NCBI GenBank assembly: GCA_965200795.1
Contig: CBDAVB010000027.1
Location: 154,034 to 218,033 of the forward strand
Source: Parashewanella sp965200795
Lineage (GTDB): Bacteria > Pseudomonadota > Gammaproteobacteria > Enterobacterales > Shewanellaceae
DNA: 64,000 nt
Reading direction: 5' to 3'
The position numbers were made by a program, and so were the translations under genes. The number at the start of each line of letters is the position of its first letter. The stretch's first letter is position 1. Shown here in pieces: positions 54,122-63,823 of the stretch. The notes under the pieces are model-generated. The model was given only the letters and a program-made list of their open reading frames with translations, searched no databases and had not been told where the DNA came from.

Positions 54122-54781
54122 TTACTCCCGGTATTTATCTTGTGTTGGATTTGATAAATAGTGCTTTAGTTCAAGGTGATTACTGACAAAATTCACACCA
54201 GCATTGACCATTTCTTTTTTTGCTTGTTGAATAGACTCATCAGTCGTGCCCCGGGTTGCCGATAGATTAACAACGACATTGAATGTCCGTTTTTTAGCTA
54301 ACTGAACGGCTGTATTTTTTACGCATATATCAAAAGCTAAGCCGCCAACTAGAACAGTGTCTACGGCTTTTATGGTAAGCCATTCGATTAATCCTGTTGA
54401 AAGTTTTTCATTGAGATCATGAAAACATGCTCCATAAGGGTGAAACTGCGGTTCAATGCCTTTCCAAACAACAAAATCATATTCTAAAATATCAGGTAAA
54501 TCAGATAATATCTCAAACCCTTCAGTTCCCGGTATTGCATGAGCGACCCAAGTCAGGTCAGCATTCATTAAACCTGTTTTCATTCTCATTTCGCTATGAC
54601 GTTCTACTATCCAGGGAGCTGATAATGAATGCGCGTCTTTAGAAAGGATTCGATATTTCGCTAATTCAGCTTGTTTGTTTAATTCATTTACGATGAGATC
54701 TCCTTCGTTAACAGGTAACTCATCCGGACAAATCGGAGTAAAACATTTTTGAGGATCAACATCCAATGCCGCCACAATCAT
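54122..54781 (-). CDS. Nicotinamidase/isochorismatase-like cysteine hydrolase
   Basis: 219 aa, cytoplasmic. The PncA-type catalytic triad is seen as Asp in ALDVDPQKCF, Lys in VVWKGIE and Cys in GGLAFDICVKNTA, with a His-containing SKDAHS metal region. The likely reaction is hydrolysis of nicotinamide to nicotinate in NAD recycling; other amidases of the family are possible. The ATG at 54781 has GAGGTGG just upstream; a TTG four codons earlier is rejected. Its upstream gap (54794-55325) holds a palindromic arm, a family B repeat and an unexplained coding fragment. Confidence 0.82.
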   Translation of the reverse strand: MIVAALDVDPQKCFTPICPDELPVNEGDLIVNELNKQAELAKYRILSKDAHSLSAPWIVERHSEMRMKTGLMNADLTWVAHAIPGTEGFEILSDLPDILEYDFVVWKGIEPQFHPYGACFHDLNEKLSTGLIEWLTIKAVDTVLVGGLAFDICVKNTAVQLAKKRTFNVVVNLSATRGTTDESIQQAKKEMVNAGVNFVSNHLELKHYLSNPTQDKYRE

Positions 54782-54994
54782 AAACCACCTCAATTAAGCT
54801 TCCTGAGGGAAGTCCGCAGTTCAGAAAAGGCCAATTTAAACTTCAGCGCATTATTTGTCATACCTGCGTAGGCAGGAAATGAAATAACGACATTTGTTTA
54901 TGTCGGTCATCCAGCGACTAGGCTATATAAGTGTGTCAGCGTACAAATAAACTACACCGCAGCAAGCTGTCTCGCCTTCGCCTATCAAAGCGGG

Positions 54995-55154
54995 AAGTAC
55001 CCAACTATAAGTTTTTTCACTTTTCTGACGCCCATCTTAAGCACTCTGCGCGTTACTCTTGCTTGAAAGACTGTCGGTATTACTGCAAGAGCGTCTTGCA
55101 GAGCACTTAATTTGAACACCAAAAATATCGAAAAACTTATAGTTCAGGTACTTA
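54995..55154. repeat. Family B inverted-repeat element, copy B3
   Basis: About 160 bp. The termini are AAGTACCCAACTATAAGTTT and AAACTTATAGTTCAGGTACTT. Internal TCTGACGCCCATCTTAAGCA is shared with B1 and B4. Confidence 0.78.
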
Positions 55155-55160
55155 TTAATC

Positions 55161-55298
55161 TCAGAACAGCGCACACTGATGATCTTTATGCAGCGCTTTG
55201 TACTTGTCACCTTCTCCTTGGTTCTTGACATAATTTGCTGGCATCGATTCGCCAACATGCTTTCCGGCCGTATTTAAGAACGTATCCAACTGAGCTTT
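55161..55298 (-). other. Short unexplained coding-like fragment
   Basis: An open stretch of 45 codons on the minus strand reads LDTFLNTAGKHVGESMPANY and then VKNQGEGDKYKALHKDHQ before a stop just next to repeat B3. The composition looks protein-like, but there is no good start and I do not recognise the family. It may be the tail of a gene cut by the repeat. Confidence 0.25.
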
Positions 55299-55325
55299 TC
55301 AGGATAAAGACAACTGCGTTGAAAA

Positions 55326-55835
55326 TCAGATTGTCACATTAAAAACAGTATCTTTACCGGCAGTAATATTGCCATCAAATTTTTTGATTGACTTTACATC
55401 TTCCATATTCGCCAAAACCACAGGAGTCAAAATGCTATCAACCTGATTACGTATATATTCTAAATCAAATGATACGATTGGCTCGCCGGCAGTGACCTGT
55501 TGCCCCTCTTCCGCGAGCCTTTTAAAGCCATTCCCCTGGAGCTCAACAGTGCCGATCCCAAAGTGGACAAATAACTCGAGTCCATCGTCCGATTCGATAC
55601 TGAACGCATGGTTAGTTTCAAAAATTTTGCCAATAACACCATCGATAGGCGCATGGATCATGTTTCCTGTAGGGGAAATAGCAATACCGTCACCGACAAT
55701 TTTTTCAGCGAAAACGACGTCAGGAACTTGCTCGATTTCGACTATTTCTCCAGAAACAGGTGCGTAAATGTTAATGCCGGGGTCGGCGGGCTTGTCTTTC
55801 GCAAAAAGCCCTAAAATTTTTTGATGTAAACTCAT
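55326..55835 (-). CDS. crr: PTS glucose-type IIA component (Crr)
   Basis: 169 aa, the same length as E. coli Crr. The phosphorylated His91 is in LELFVHFGIGTVEL and the second active-site His76 in FETNHAFSI. It receives phosphate from HPr and passes it to membrane IIB/IIC proteins; in enterics it also controls adenylate cyclase and inducer exclusion. GAGGCG precedes the ATG. It is third in a ptsH-ptsI-crr operon. Confidence 0.97.
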   Translation of the reverse strand: MSLHQKILGLFAKDKPADPGINIYAPVSGEIVEIEQVPDVVFAEKIVGDGIAISPTGNMIHAPIDGVIGKIFETNHAFSIESDDGLELFVHFGIGTVELQGNGFKRLAEEGQQVTAGEPIVSFDLEYIRNQVDSILTPVVLANMEDVKSIKKFDGNITAGKDTVFNVTI

Positions 55836-55857
55836 AGCGCCTCTATTTTTATAGTTA

Positions 55858-57549
55858 TTATCTATAAGAGTTTAATTCTGTAATACGCTTTGCTTCAAGT
55901 GCGTTTTCTGCAAGTTTTTTGAAATCAGCTACACTTCCATTACAAATTTGAGACTTAACCTGCAAAACATTAGCAATATTAACACTGAGTTCGCGCAATC
56001 CCAACCCCAGTAATATCGGTACAGCGTTTTCATCACTGGCTAACTCACCGCAAAGGGAAACACTCACCTTATGTTTCCTGGCTAAATCTATCGTCATTTT
56101 GGTAAGTTTTAACACGGCAGGTGATAATGACGGGTAATTACAACTCAGTTCTGGATTGCTTCGATCAGCGGCCATAGTGTATTGAGTTAAGTCATTGGTA
56201 CCAATACTGATAAAGTCAATATGGGGCAACAGAGCCTCCAGGTTTAACACGGCTGCCGGTGTCTCAATCATTAAACCGATTTGTATGTCACCAAAACCGA
56301 TATTTTCATCTGACAACTCTGTCTTACATTCCTCCAAAATGGTCATAATGGTTTCTAACTCTTCAATTTGATTGATCATCGGAAACATTAAACGAACATA
56401 ACCATGATTGCCTGCTCTTAAAACGGCCCGCAATTGGGGTTTAAAATACGCTTGATGTTTTAATGTAAAGCGTGCGCCGCGAATACCCAGAGCTGGATTT
56501 TCTTCATGTTCTTGTTCAATGAATGATAAATCTTTATCGGCGCCGATATCCAGGGTACGAATGGTAAGCGGTAAACCATCTAAATGATGAAGCGCGTCAC
56601 AATAATATCTATATTGCGTATGTTCATTCGGATATTGTGTTGAGTTCAACAGCATAAACTCGGTTCTGAACAAACCAACGCCATCAGTACCCAGTGAAAT
56701 TATTCGTGTTATTTCGCTAAGGTTGCCGACATTGGCATAAACTTTAATTTCCTTACCATCTGTGGTTTTCGCTTTTTTATCCTTGAACTGAGAAAGGGCT
56801 TTTTGACGCTGCCGTTCTTCTCTTTCGATTTGCTTTATTTGCGCAATGTCATCGGCTGTAGGAGACGAGTAAAGAATGCCATTCACCGCATCAAGTGTGA
56901 TTTGCTCACCGTTTATAATATCGGCAGCGCTATAATCACAGTTCAAAATTGCGGGTATGTCAGCGGCTCTGGCAAGAATGGCAGTGTGGCTAGTTAAGCC
57001 ACCCGTTTCCAGCACTATCCCTTTAACATGTCGCATTGGCAGCATAGCGAATTCTGCCGGCGTAATATCACGGGCGAGGATAACGCTTGGTTCAAAGATG
57101 AAGCTCATATCCCATGCTAACGTACCGTTTATGGTAGCAATCAGACGCTTCGAAAGTGTGCGAATGTCGTTAGCACGGCCGGATATTGTAGGATCAGGAA
57201 TAAGCTCAACTTCAGCCGCGTGATTTTCAAAAACTCGGTTAACAGCCATGGACGCCGTATAGCGATACTGATAAATTTCAGAAAATAGCGACTCGATTAA
57301 GTCATCATCATTAAGCAGCATGATGTCCGCTTCAATCAGGTCAAAATTCTCTGATTTTTCAGATAACTTTTGTTGTCCGCCTCTTAATAACTCAGTCAGC
57401 TCAGTAATTGATAATTTCAGACGCTTTTGCTGAGCTGATATTTCAGTTTTCTTTATCAGCTTGAAATCAACTGATGAATCTTGTTCAATAATATGTACCG
57501 CTTGTCCCGTCGCAATACCTGTTGAAACAACAACGCCTGAAACTGTCAT
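55858..57549 (-). CDS. ptsI: PTS enzyme I
   Basis: 563 aa. The phosphohistidine is H188 in ETGGLTSHTAILAR. The PEP-binding C-terminal barrel has GLFRTEFMLL, RTLDIGADK, NPALGIRGARF and the active Cys in SLCGELASD. It takes phosphate from PEP and gives it to HPr. AGG seven bases upstream supports the ATG. It lies between ptsH and crr with gaps of 12 and 22 bases. Confidence 0.97.
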   Translation of the reverse strand: MTVSGVVVSTGIATGQAVHIIEQDSSVDFKLIKKTEISAQQKRLKLSITELTELLRGGQQKLSEKSENFDLIEADIMLLNDDDLIESLFSEIYQYRYTASMAVNRVFENHAAEVELIPDPTISGRANDIRTLSKRLIATINGTLAWDMSFIFEPSVILARDITPAEFAMLPMRHVKGIVLETGGLTSHTAILARAADIPAILNCDYSAADIINGEQITLDAVNGILYSSPTADDIAQIKQIEREERQRQKALSQFKDKKAKTTDGKEIKVYANVGNLSEITRIISLGTDGVGLFRTEFMLLNSTQYPNEHTQYRYYCDALHHLDGLPLTIRTLDIGADKDLSFIEQEHEENPALGIRGARFTLKHQAYFKPQLRAVLRAGNHGYVRLMFPMINQIEELETIMTILEECKTELSDENIGFGDIQIGLMIETPAAVLNLEALLPHIDFISIGTNDLTQYTMAADRSNPELSCNYPSLSPAVLKLTKMTIDLARKHKVSVSLCGELASDENAVPILLGLGLRELSVNIANVLQVKSQICNGSVADFKKLAENALEAKRITELNSYR

Positions 57550-57561
57550 TATGTTACCTGC

Positions 57562-57819
57562 TTAACTTAATGTCCGTAGTAGTTTTGATACATTTTCAAC
57601 GGCTTCTTGCGCTTCGTCTCCGCAAGCGGAAATCTTTACATTTACACCATTATATAGACCCAATGTTTGAAGTTTAAACAAGCTCTTAGCACTTGCCTGT
57701 TTGCCGTTACACTCAACGATAACATCACAGTTATAGGTTTTAGCCGTTTTGACAAGCAGAGCAGCGGGTCTTGTGTGAATCCCATGCTGAGCTGTAATGA
57801 TGATTTCTTTTTCGTACAT
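57562..57819 (-). CDS. ptsH: PTS phosphocarrier HPr
   Basis: 85 aa from the ATG at 57819 (MYEKEIIITAQHGIHTRPAA), with phospho-acceptor H15 and Ser46 in the standard places. The frame is open 20 codons upstream, but that extension does not fit the family. First gene of the operon. A regulatory kinase for Ser46 is not encoded here. Confidence 0.96.
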   Translation of the reverse strand: MYEKEIIITAQHGIHTRPAALLVKTAKTYNCDVIVECNGKQASAKSLFKLQTLGLYNGVNVKISACGDEAQEAVENVSKLLRTLS

Positions 57820-58035
57820 CTTAATTAAAGGTATATCTATTTTTATGGTTAAAAATATTATCCCATTATTGTGTGACATAAGCCACGTTTATAAAAATTT
57901 ATAAACTTGTGCCTTATTTATTTAAAAACCGTCTGGAAACCGAGTGTTAATTTTGATTTTTTGGAGTTTTACGTGCACTATTAAGTGATTCCTTTGTTCC
58001 TGAAATAAAGAACAAATTTCCGAAGAGTAAAAAGT

Positions 58036-58716
58036 ATGGTTAGTAACAAAGTAATTAAGTCAGATGATATCCTATTAAAGTTGTGCAAATCTGTTTCTCA
58101 CGTATTCTCCGCAATCACCAATAGTTCCGTGACCCATTCAGGTATGATCCAAAGTATCACGAAAACCAGATTAAAACCGGATTTAGGCTGCTTTTCTATT
58201 TTTGACGGCGGATTTTCCGGACTGGTTGTGATGAACTTCTCGGCTGAATCCGCAATGGATATTTACCGAAGATATATGATTAGCATGGGAATGGATGAAT
58301 CTGATCTTGCTCTTCACCATACTTCTGACGAAGTCGGCAACGTAATGGGTGAATTGATGAACCAGATCCTCGGTGACTTCATCAACAAAGTTTCTAAAGA
58401 GTTACAAACGTCAATTAAGCAAAGCCAGCCTAAAATGCTTACTGTGAGCAGAGAACTCACAATTTCAGTTGACGCCAACCTGGATGAACCTCAAGTACGC
58501 CGAGTTTCATTCAGGACTGAAGATAATCATGTTTTCTATCTTGAGTTTGCAATGGATAAAACAACCTTCATTCAACTCGATGATTTTGAAATGGATGAGG
58601 ATGTCGATCCTGAAACATTAATTGAAATTCACGGAATTGATTTACCGAGACAACACCAGAAGAAACCTGACACCACGAAATCTCATGATGATTTATTGGA
58701 TGAATTAGGGCTTTGA
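58036..58716 (+). CDS. DUF3334 family, CheX-like protein
   Basis: 226 aa, soluble. IFDGGFSGLVVMNFSAESAM and TSDEVGNVMGELMNQILGDF match DUF3334 proteins of Vibrio, Shewanella and relatives. The EVGNVMGELMNQ helix resembles the E-x-x-N phosphatase motif of CheC/CheX chemotaxis proteins, so a role in phosphatase signalling is plausible but unproven. The C-terminus is acidic and ends with a DDLLDELG tail. It stands alone, divergent from ptsH. Confidence 0.75.
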   Translation: MVSNKVIKSDDILLKLCKSVSHVFSAITNSSVTHSGMIQSITKTRLKPDLGCFSIFDGGFSGLVVMNFSAESAMDIYRRYMISMGMDESDLALHHTSDEVGNVMGELMNQILGDFINKVSKELQTSIKQSQPKMLTVSRELTISVDANLDEPQVRRVSFRTEDNHVFYLEFAMDKTTFIQLDDFEMDEDVDPETLIEIHGIDLPRQHQKKPDTTKSHDDLLDELGL

Positions 58717-58934
58717 TATCATGTTAAGGAACTGACTCAAAATAACTTCCCGATTTGTTATTGCTTAAAATTGCCGATATCAAGGCACGAAGAGTGAAGC
58801 TCTGTCACTTTAAACATCTGAACAAAGTAACGACAGAAAGCGGGGAGGTTGCGACGGGAGAGTTTCTGAATGGCTGAATAATATTTTCAGCCGCCTGATT
58901 TTTATTCAGCTTATCGGCTTGATTATTATACAAT

Positions 58935-60470
58935 CTACCAACCTTTCCTGTCTGCTAAGCACCGCTCAATAACCTCTGATACTTTATTTATATTTAAACC
59001 GGATTTAAACATTGTCATGACCTTAGTTATTTCATCAATGTCGTCCGCCCAAACCATGGCATTAATGGTTTTTTCTAGCTTTGACCCTGAAGCAGGTATA
59101 GTGATTGACAGCAAGCTTAATTTTTCATCAATATTCAGTTCTTTGAATGAAAGCACCACATTTGCGTACATGGTGAGTAAATCATAATGTTCTTTGAACA
59201 CAGCATAAGAGAGTGGTCTCGGGGTTATTTCAGTTCTCAACAGCTTTAATTTTCCCGCAAAAGATAAAGAAGACCTCAAAACCGATTCGGCATAGTATTT
59301 CACAATATCGATATAATTATTTTCGATCGTATTGACTAGCCAGTTGTTTACTATTGTATCACCCGGATACAAAATGTTTACTTTACTATCATCGTCTAAA
59401 TCTGATGTCAGAATGGCTTCAACGAAATACTTAAAGGTTCCGACGTGCTGCCTAAATGAAAGATAATAGAACCCTGAAGGGCCGGAACTGCCTTTGCACA
59501 TTAAAACCGTTTCCCGCTGCTTGTCAGAAAACTCTTTACTGCGCATTAAATAGTCAAAAGTCAATTTCACGATATTCTGATAATTTTCTGTCATAGCAAA
59601 GAACAGTCCGGGGATGCCTCTGCGGCTTTTCGCGATGATAATTTGTAATTTCTCATCACTGTTATAATCAGAATCTTGCAGAGCAGATAAAAAATCATTT
59701 AAATATTTCTCATATCCATGTGTCATGATGATATGCATCATTGAAATATTTGATTCCAGATTATTTTCAGAAAAAATGGAATTCTTGTCATGAATGAAAT
59801 TGAGATCATCAATGCAATTTTGCATCACACCTTTCGCACCCAATAACTCAACACTCGCTATCCAAAAAGCGTTACGAGCATATCGGTCACAGCCCGCTAA
59901 AAGGTAATCAAGAACGGTTTGCAGATTTTCATGGTATTTATTAACGTCGTGATTCACAGCCAGCCATCCGGTTCCATCAAACCCTATTTGTACCGCATGA
60001 TCTTCTAAGCAAATGATTAATGAAAAAGGTTGATTGATCCGCGTCCTTAGCATACCTAAAAACTGATAAAGATGTTCTCGATTAAAACGGGCTATGAACT
60101 TGCGTAAAAGGAATAAATCTTTATCCGAAGAGAAAAATAGTCTCGTAGGATTTTCGAATTGAGGGATATAAGGTGACCTTAAAACCGGATATATATCAGC
60201 AGGTAAGCATCTGGATCCTGTATGAATGCAGACTCCGTCAAAAAAAGCTAGCAATTCGGTTGAGGGCTTTTTAAAATGCAAACCGTAAAGAACAAGTTGT
60301 AGTTTATTAACTGACTTGATTTGTAATTCGAAGCGCTCGCAATAAGCATTGCCGTAATTGTTTAAAACGTCATAAGCCGCCATAGCCGCCAGGCCATAGC
60401 ATACCCCCTTACCATCATTTATGACTTGGTATCCTAATGACTTCATTAGTTTAGTACAAGTAACTGACAT
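58935..60470 (-). CDS. Putative cysteine-protease-like protein with helical repeats (EspL-like layout)
   Basis: 511 aa from the ATG at 60470, which has AAGGTGA upstream; a GTG at 60482 is the alternative. Near the N-terminus GKGVCYGLAAMAAYDVL (Cys24), then EDHAVQIGF (His158) and WLAVNHD (Asp175) are spaced like a papain-fold triad. Residues about 200-500 contain degenerate helical repeats of 60-70 residues similar to ankyrin-type arrays. EspL and OspD/ShET2 effectors share such a layout. No signal peptide. Function and secretion are inference; I cannot show homology by search. Confidence 0.6.
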   Translation of the reverse strand: MSVTCTKLMKSLGYQVINDGKGVCYGLAAMAAYDVLNNYGNAYCERFELQIKSVNKLQLVLYGLHFKKPSTELLAFFDGVCIHTGSRCLPADIYPVLRSPYIPQFENPTRLFFSSDKDLFLLRKFIARFNREHLYQFLGMLRTRINQPFSLIICLEDHAVQIGFDGTGWLAVNHDVNKYHENLQTVLDYLLAGCDRYARNAFWIASVELLGAKGVMQNCIDDLNFIHDKNSIFSENNLESNISMMHIIMTHGYEKYLNDFLSALQDSDYNSDEKLQIIIAKSRRGIPGLFFAMTENYQNIVKLTFDYLMRSKEFSDKQRETVLMCKGSSGPSGFYYLSFRQHVGTFKYFVEAILTSDLDDDSKVNILYPGDTIVNNWLVNTIENNYIDIVKYYAESVLRSSLSFAGKLKLLRTEITPRPLSYAVFKEHYDLLTMYANVVLSFKELNIDEKLSLLSITIPASGSKLEKTINAMVWADDIDEITKVMTMFKSGLNINKVSEVIERCLADRKGW

Positions 60471-60517
60471 GAAAATGCTCACCTTAAGGTCATACGGGAT
60501 TCATAACGGCACCTACA

Positions 60518-60678
60518 TAAGTAACCGACTATAAGTTTTTTCACTTTTCTGACGCCCATCTTAAGCACTCTACAGCGTTACTCTTGCTTGAAAGTACCGA
60601 TATTACTGCGCAAGAGCACCTTGCCGAGCACTTAACCTGAACGCCAGAAATATCGGAAAACTTATTGTCGAATACTTA
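60518..60678. repeat. Family B inverted-repeat element, copy B4
   Basis: About 161 bp, from TAAGTAACCGACTATAAGTT to AAACTTATTGTCGAATACTTA, with the shared TCTGACGCCCATCTTAAGCA interior. Confidence 0.78.
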
Positions 60679-60767
60679 TTTTAAACTATTTGTATTGACC
60701 CAGCATTTATCTCAAATGAAAATAAATTAATGCTATACCATTGAGACAAGTAGATTTCCTCTTGCCT

Positions 60768-62096
60768 CTAATGTGTGTCAATCTCAATTACAGCGCCTGT
60801 TCTCGGAGTAAATAGTTGTTGATACAGACGTCCGGCAAAATCGTCTGTCATGCCGGAGATATAGTCAGATATTACCCGCATACCGCAACCATATTTATCA
60901 ATACAGGCTCGCCATTTAATTTGAGTGCTGTAAGGCAGCAGGCGTTCAGGATCAGAAGCAATCGCTTCAAAAAGCTCCATCACAATTTGCTGTCCTTTAA
61001 ATTCAAGCATCTGAATTTCCGGTCTTCTGATGACCCATCTGTAAACCAAACTTTTTAACGCTTCCAGCAGAATAAAATAATCGCTTTGCATCACGGCGTT
61101 GTATTTAAGAATGGGTTCATCAAAATGTTCATCAATCTTTATGTCAATGGCAGTAACAAGACTGTTGACCAAAGTACCTATCGCATTTTTACGAACATGA
61201 TGCTCAATCGAAAACAAGCTCACAGATAAATTAACAATTTCAGCTTGTATCCATTCATTATCTAACACCGAAATTTGCTGCTTGACTGTTTCCTGCCAAT
61301 GTTCCGGTTTTACGATGCCCATTACAATCGCGTCCTCAAGATCGTGAACCGCATAGGCAATATCATCAGCCAGCTCCATAATTGAACAATCTAAAGATTT
61401 GAATCGTGATCTTTTGTGGTGTTGGCTCTTGAATTTAACGGAAGATAAAAATCGCTCTCTGTCTTTAACAGACAGAGGCTCTAAAACCCAATCTAAAACC
61501 GCTTTGTCATGATCATAAATACCTTTGACAACCGGCCAGTCGATTGGTTTAAGCTGACGGTAATTGACCGCTTTCTCAAGTTTGTATCGCTGAAACAGTG
61601 ATTGATAAATGACGGGATACTTTAAGACGCCTAAAAGGGTGCGGCGGGTTAAATTCATTCCGTATTCTGTGGTGTAAGGTTCAAGGCTGGTTAATATTCT
61701 GAATGTCTGGCCGTTGCCTTCGAAACCGCCGTATTTTCGCATCATATAATTTAAAGCGGTCTCTCCGCCGTGGCCGAATGGCGGATGACCGATATCGTGG
61801 GAAAGGCAAAGGCTTTCAATTAAACTGTCAGAACTGAATAAGTGTATCAGCTCAGGATTTTTGTCCCTGAGCTGAAAAGTAATGCCCGTGCCGATTTGTG
61901 AAACTTCTAAAGAATGAGTTAACCGTGTGCGATAAAAGTCATTCATGCCGATCCCTAAAACCTGTGTTTTAGCTTGTAACCGTCTGAATGCCGCGGAGTG
62001 CAGTATTCTGGCTCTGTCTCTTTGGTATGGTGTTCTGTGGTCATTTCTTCGGGTGCTGTTTTCTTTAAATCGTCTCGATTCCCAGTGTTGTTGCAT
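60768..62096 (-). CDS. dgt: Deoxyguanosinetriphosphate triphosphohydrolase-like protein
   Basis: 442 aa HD-domain enzyme that splits dNTPs into nucleoside and triphosphate. Metal ligands are H61 in RTRLTHSLEVSQ, H100-D101 in LSHDIGHPPFGHGGE and an Asp in ELADDIAYAVHDLED. Length is that of the common gammaproteobacterial dGTPase-like branch, shorter than E. coli Dgt. Members control dNTP pools and in some cases resist phage. AAGGAG precedes the ATG. The CBS gene lies just upstream on the same strand. Confidence 0.92.
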   Translation of the reverse strand: MQQHWESRRFKENSTRRNDHRTPYQRDRARILHSAAFRRLQAKTQVLGIGMNDFYRTRLTHSLEVSQIGTGITFQLRDKNPELIHLFSSDSLIESLCLSHDIGHPPFGHGGETALNYMMRKYGGFEGNGQTFRILTSLEPYTTEYGMNLTRRTLLGVLKYPVIYQSLFQRYKLEKAVNYRQLKPIDWPVVKGIYDHDKAVLDWVLEPLSVKDRERFLSSVKFKSQHHKRSRFKSLDCSIMELADDIAYAVHDLEDAIVMGIVKPEHWQETVKQQISVLDNEWIQAEIVNLSVSLFSIEHHVRKNAIGTLVNSLVTAIDIKIDEHFDEPILKYNAVMQSDYFILLEALKSLVYRWVIRRPEIQMLEFKGQQIVMELFEAIASDPERLLPYSTQIKWRACIDKYGCGMRVISDYISGMTDDFAGRLYQQLFTPRTGAVIEIDTH

Positions 62097-62169
62097 AATG
62101 CTCCTTAATAAAGAAAACGATTTTCAATGCTCCTTTATACCATCTGCAGACAAAGGAACAAAACATCGG

Positions 62170-62583
62170 TTAAACTTGCTGGCATTCATTGTAAGCGGTC
62201 ATTAATGCGGTCAGAACATGACTTCTGGTAATAATCCCGATCACTTGTCCCGACTCATTGACAACAGGGTAGTTTTTAGGCTTGGCGCCAAGCATCATTT
62301 CAGCAAGATTGATCAGTGAAGTGCCGGCATTAACTGTCAGAGATTCATGTCTCATCACATCTGAAACTTTTAAATTGGAATCGCAATGATAACTCGCATG
62401 AAGTAGCGGTTTGAGTAATTCGTATTCTGATAAGTATCCCACAGGGCGCTTGTCGGCATCTAATACAGGGGCACTGATAAGACCGTAATCTTTTAACTTT
62501 AATATGGCTTCAGTGACTCCGGTATCAGCATGAATGGCCGGAAAGGTGGGTTGCATAAAGTCTTGCACAATAAGCTCTTTCAT
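62170..62583 (-). CDS. CBS-domain pair protein
   Basis: 137 aa made of two CBS motifs (IVQDFMQPTFPAIHADTGVT and VSDVMRHESLTVNAGTSLIN), ending in IGIITRSHVLTALM. CBS pairs bind adenosine ligands and sense energy state, usually regulating a partner. GAGGAGAAG lies before the ATG. The stop is 73 bases from the dGTPase start, so the two may be co-transcribed. Confidence 0.9.
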   Translation of the reverse strand: MKELIVQDFMQPTFPAIHADTGVTEAILKLKDYGLISAPVLDADKRPVGYLSEYELLKPLLHASYHCDSNLKVSDVMRHESLTVNAGTSLINLAEMMLGAKPKNYPVVNESGQVIGIITRSHVLTALMTAYNECQQV

Positions 62584-62691
62584 TATTCTTCTCCTCTAGT
62601 CGCGCCTTCAGTATGGTAGAAAACTAGAAATTTGAACAACGGTAAAAAACGATTATTAAAATCGATTTTTACCATAACATAACTATTGTGT

Positions 62692-63486
62692 TTACTCATT
62701 CTCAAAAATTTTATTGAGTCTGGCCGCAAGCCTGATCCCCGCTTGTTGCATTCGTAACTCAATTTGAGCTCTGTGTTTATATATATACCGGTAACCTAAC
62801 TGAGGGACACCGGTTTCATCCTTTTTATAATCATAAATTGTATCTCTGAGCCTGATTGATTCATCAGCCCAATCTTGATAGTCACCTTGGCTCCACAATT
62901 GCCTCTCAGAAACTGAAACAGGTAAAAACTGGGCGTATTCTTTGTAACTGAGCTGTTGATGCTCGATTAAAAGCGTATCCCAGACCTGATGAAAATTATA
63001 TTTTGTATCACCGAACCAACTGACTTTAATTGTGCCGCCGCCTTTATCATGTTTGCGGCTGACGTGAAGAGGTTGATGTAAATCCCCGACTAAATGAGTA
63101 ATAAAAGCTAATGCTTGCCAGCGCTTTTCTTCAGACAAAGTTTTGTCAGCCAGCTGCCTTTCGAAACGCAGCAGAGCCTCTAAAATATCACCGTCAGGGT
63201 TTCTTGATATTTTGTCCCATTGATCTGGCTTTTCAGCGTTTATGTAATGCCAGACATTCGCGTGCCGCCAATTGTTATCTGATTTGATTTCATCAGACCA
63301 TGTAGATAAACGAGCTAATGGTATTCCGTCTGTTAAGGCAAACAATGCCGCTTCGGCTTTTGAACTCAGATTAAGTTGTGCGATATGAGCAACGATTCTA
63401 TGACCATTTCTGCCAAATGCTTCTGCTGTTGACGTAATTCCGGATAGTGCTGTGGCACAGGCCAATGACAGGGCGATTTTTTTCAT
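62692..63486 (-). CDS. Secreted S1/P1-type nuclease
   Basis: 264 aa from the ATG at 63486 (MKKIALSLACATAL), with a signal peptide ending TAEA. The mature protein starts FGRNGHRIVAHIAQ, the family start in which the N-terminal residue and His bind zinc. WSDEIKSDN, VWHYINAE and AFITHLVGDLHQPLHV carry further zinc ligands. It would cut single-stranded RNA and DNA in the periplasm or outside the cell. AAGGAAAA supports this start over the ATG at 63516. Confidence 0.92.
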   Translation of the reverse strand: MKKIALSLACATALSGITSTAEAFGRNGHRIVAHIAQLNLSSKAEAALFALTDGIPLARLSTWSDEIKSDNNWRHANVWHYINAEKPDQWDKISRNPDGDILEALLRFERQLADKTLSEEKRWQALAFITHLVGDLHQPLHVSRKHDKGGGTIKVSWFGDTKYNFHQVWDTLLIEHQQLSYKEYAQFLPVSVSERQLWSQGDYQDWADESIRLRDTIYDYKKDETGVPQLGYRYIYKHRAQIELRMQQAGIRLAARLNKIFENE

Positions 63487-63603
63487 TTTAATTTTCCTTT
63501 GTGTGTGTCTCATCATATTGCCAGACGCAAGTTACATTTTTGTTTTAATTTTGACAATTTTTCACAAAAATGAAACATTAGACTGGTCTAATCTTGTCGT
63601 TTT

Positions 63604-63763
63604 TAAGTACCTGATCATAAGTTTTCCGATATTTTTGCTGTTCCGGTTAAGTGCTCTGCGAGGCGATCTTGCGCAGTAATACCTGACGTTCAAACAAGAA
63701 TAACGCGGTAGAGTGCTTAAGACGGGAGTCAGAAAAGTGAAAAACTTATAGTTGGGTACTCAT
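63604..63763. repeat. Family B inverted-repeat element, copy B5
   Basis: About 160 bp, from TAAGTACCTGATCATAAGTT to AAACTTATAGTTGGGTACTC. The interior has GTGCTCTGCGAGGCGATCTT and ends in GTCAGAAAAGTGAAAAAC. Confidence 0.78.
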
Positions 63764-63823
63764 AACAAATAGATTTGAAAAATAGAAGCTTTATAACATC
63801 TATACTCTCAACTAAAGGAAAAT

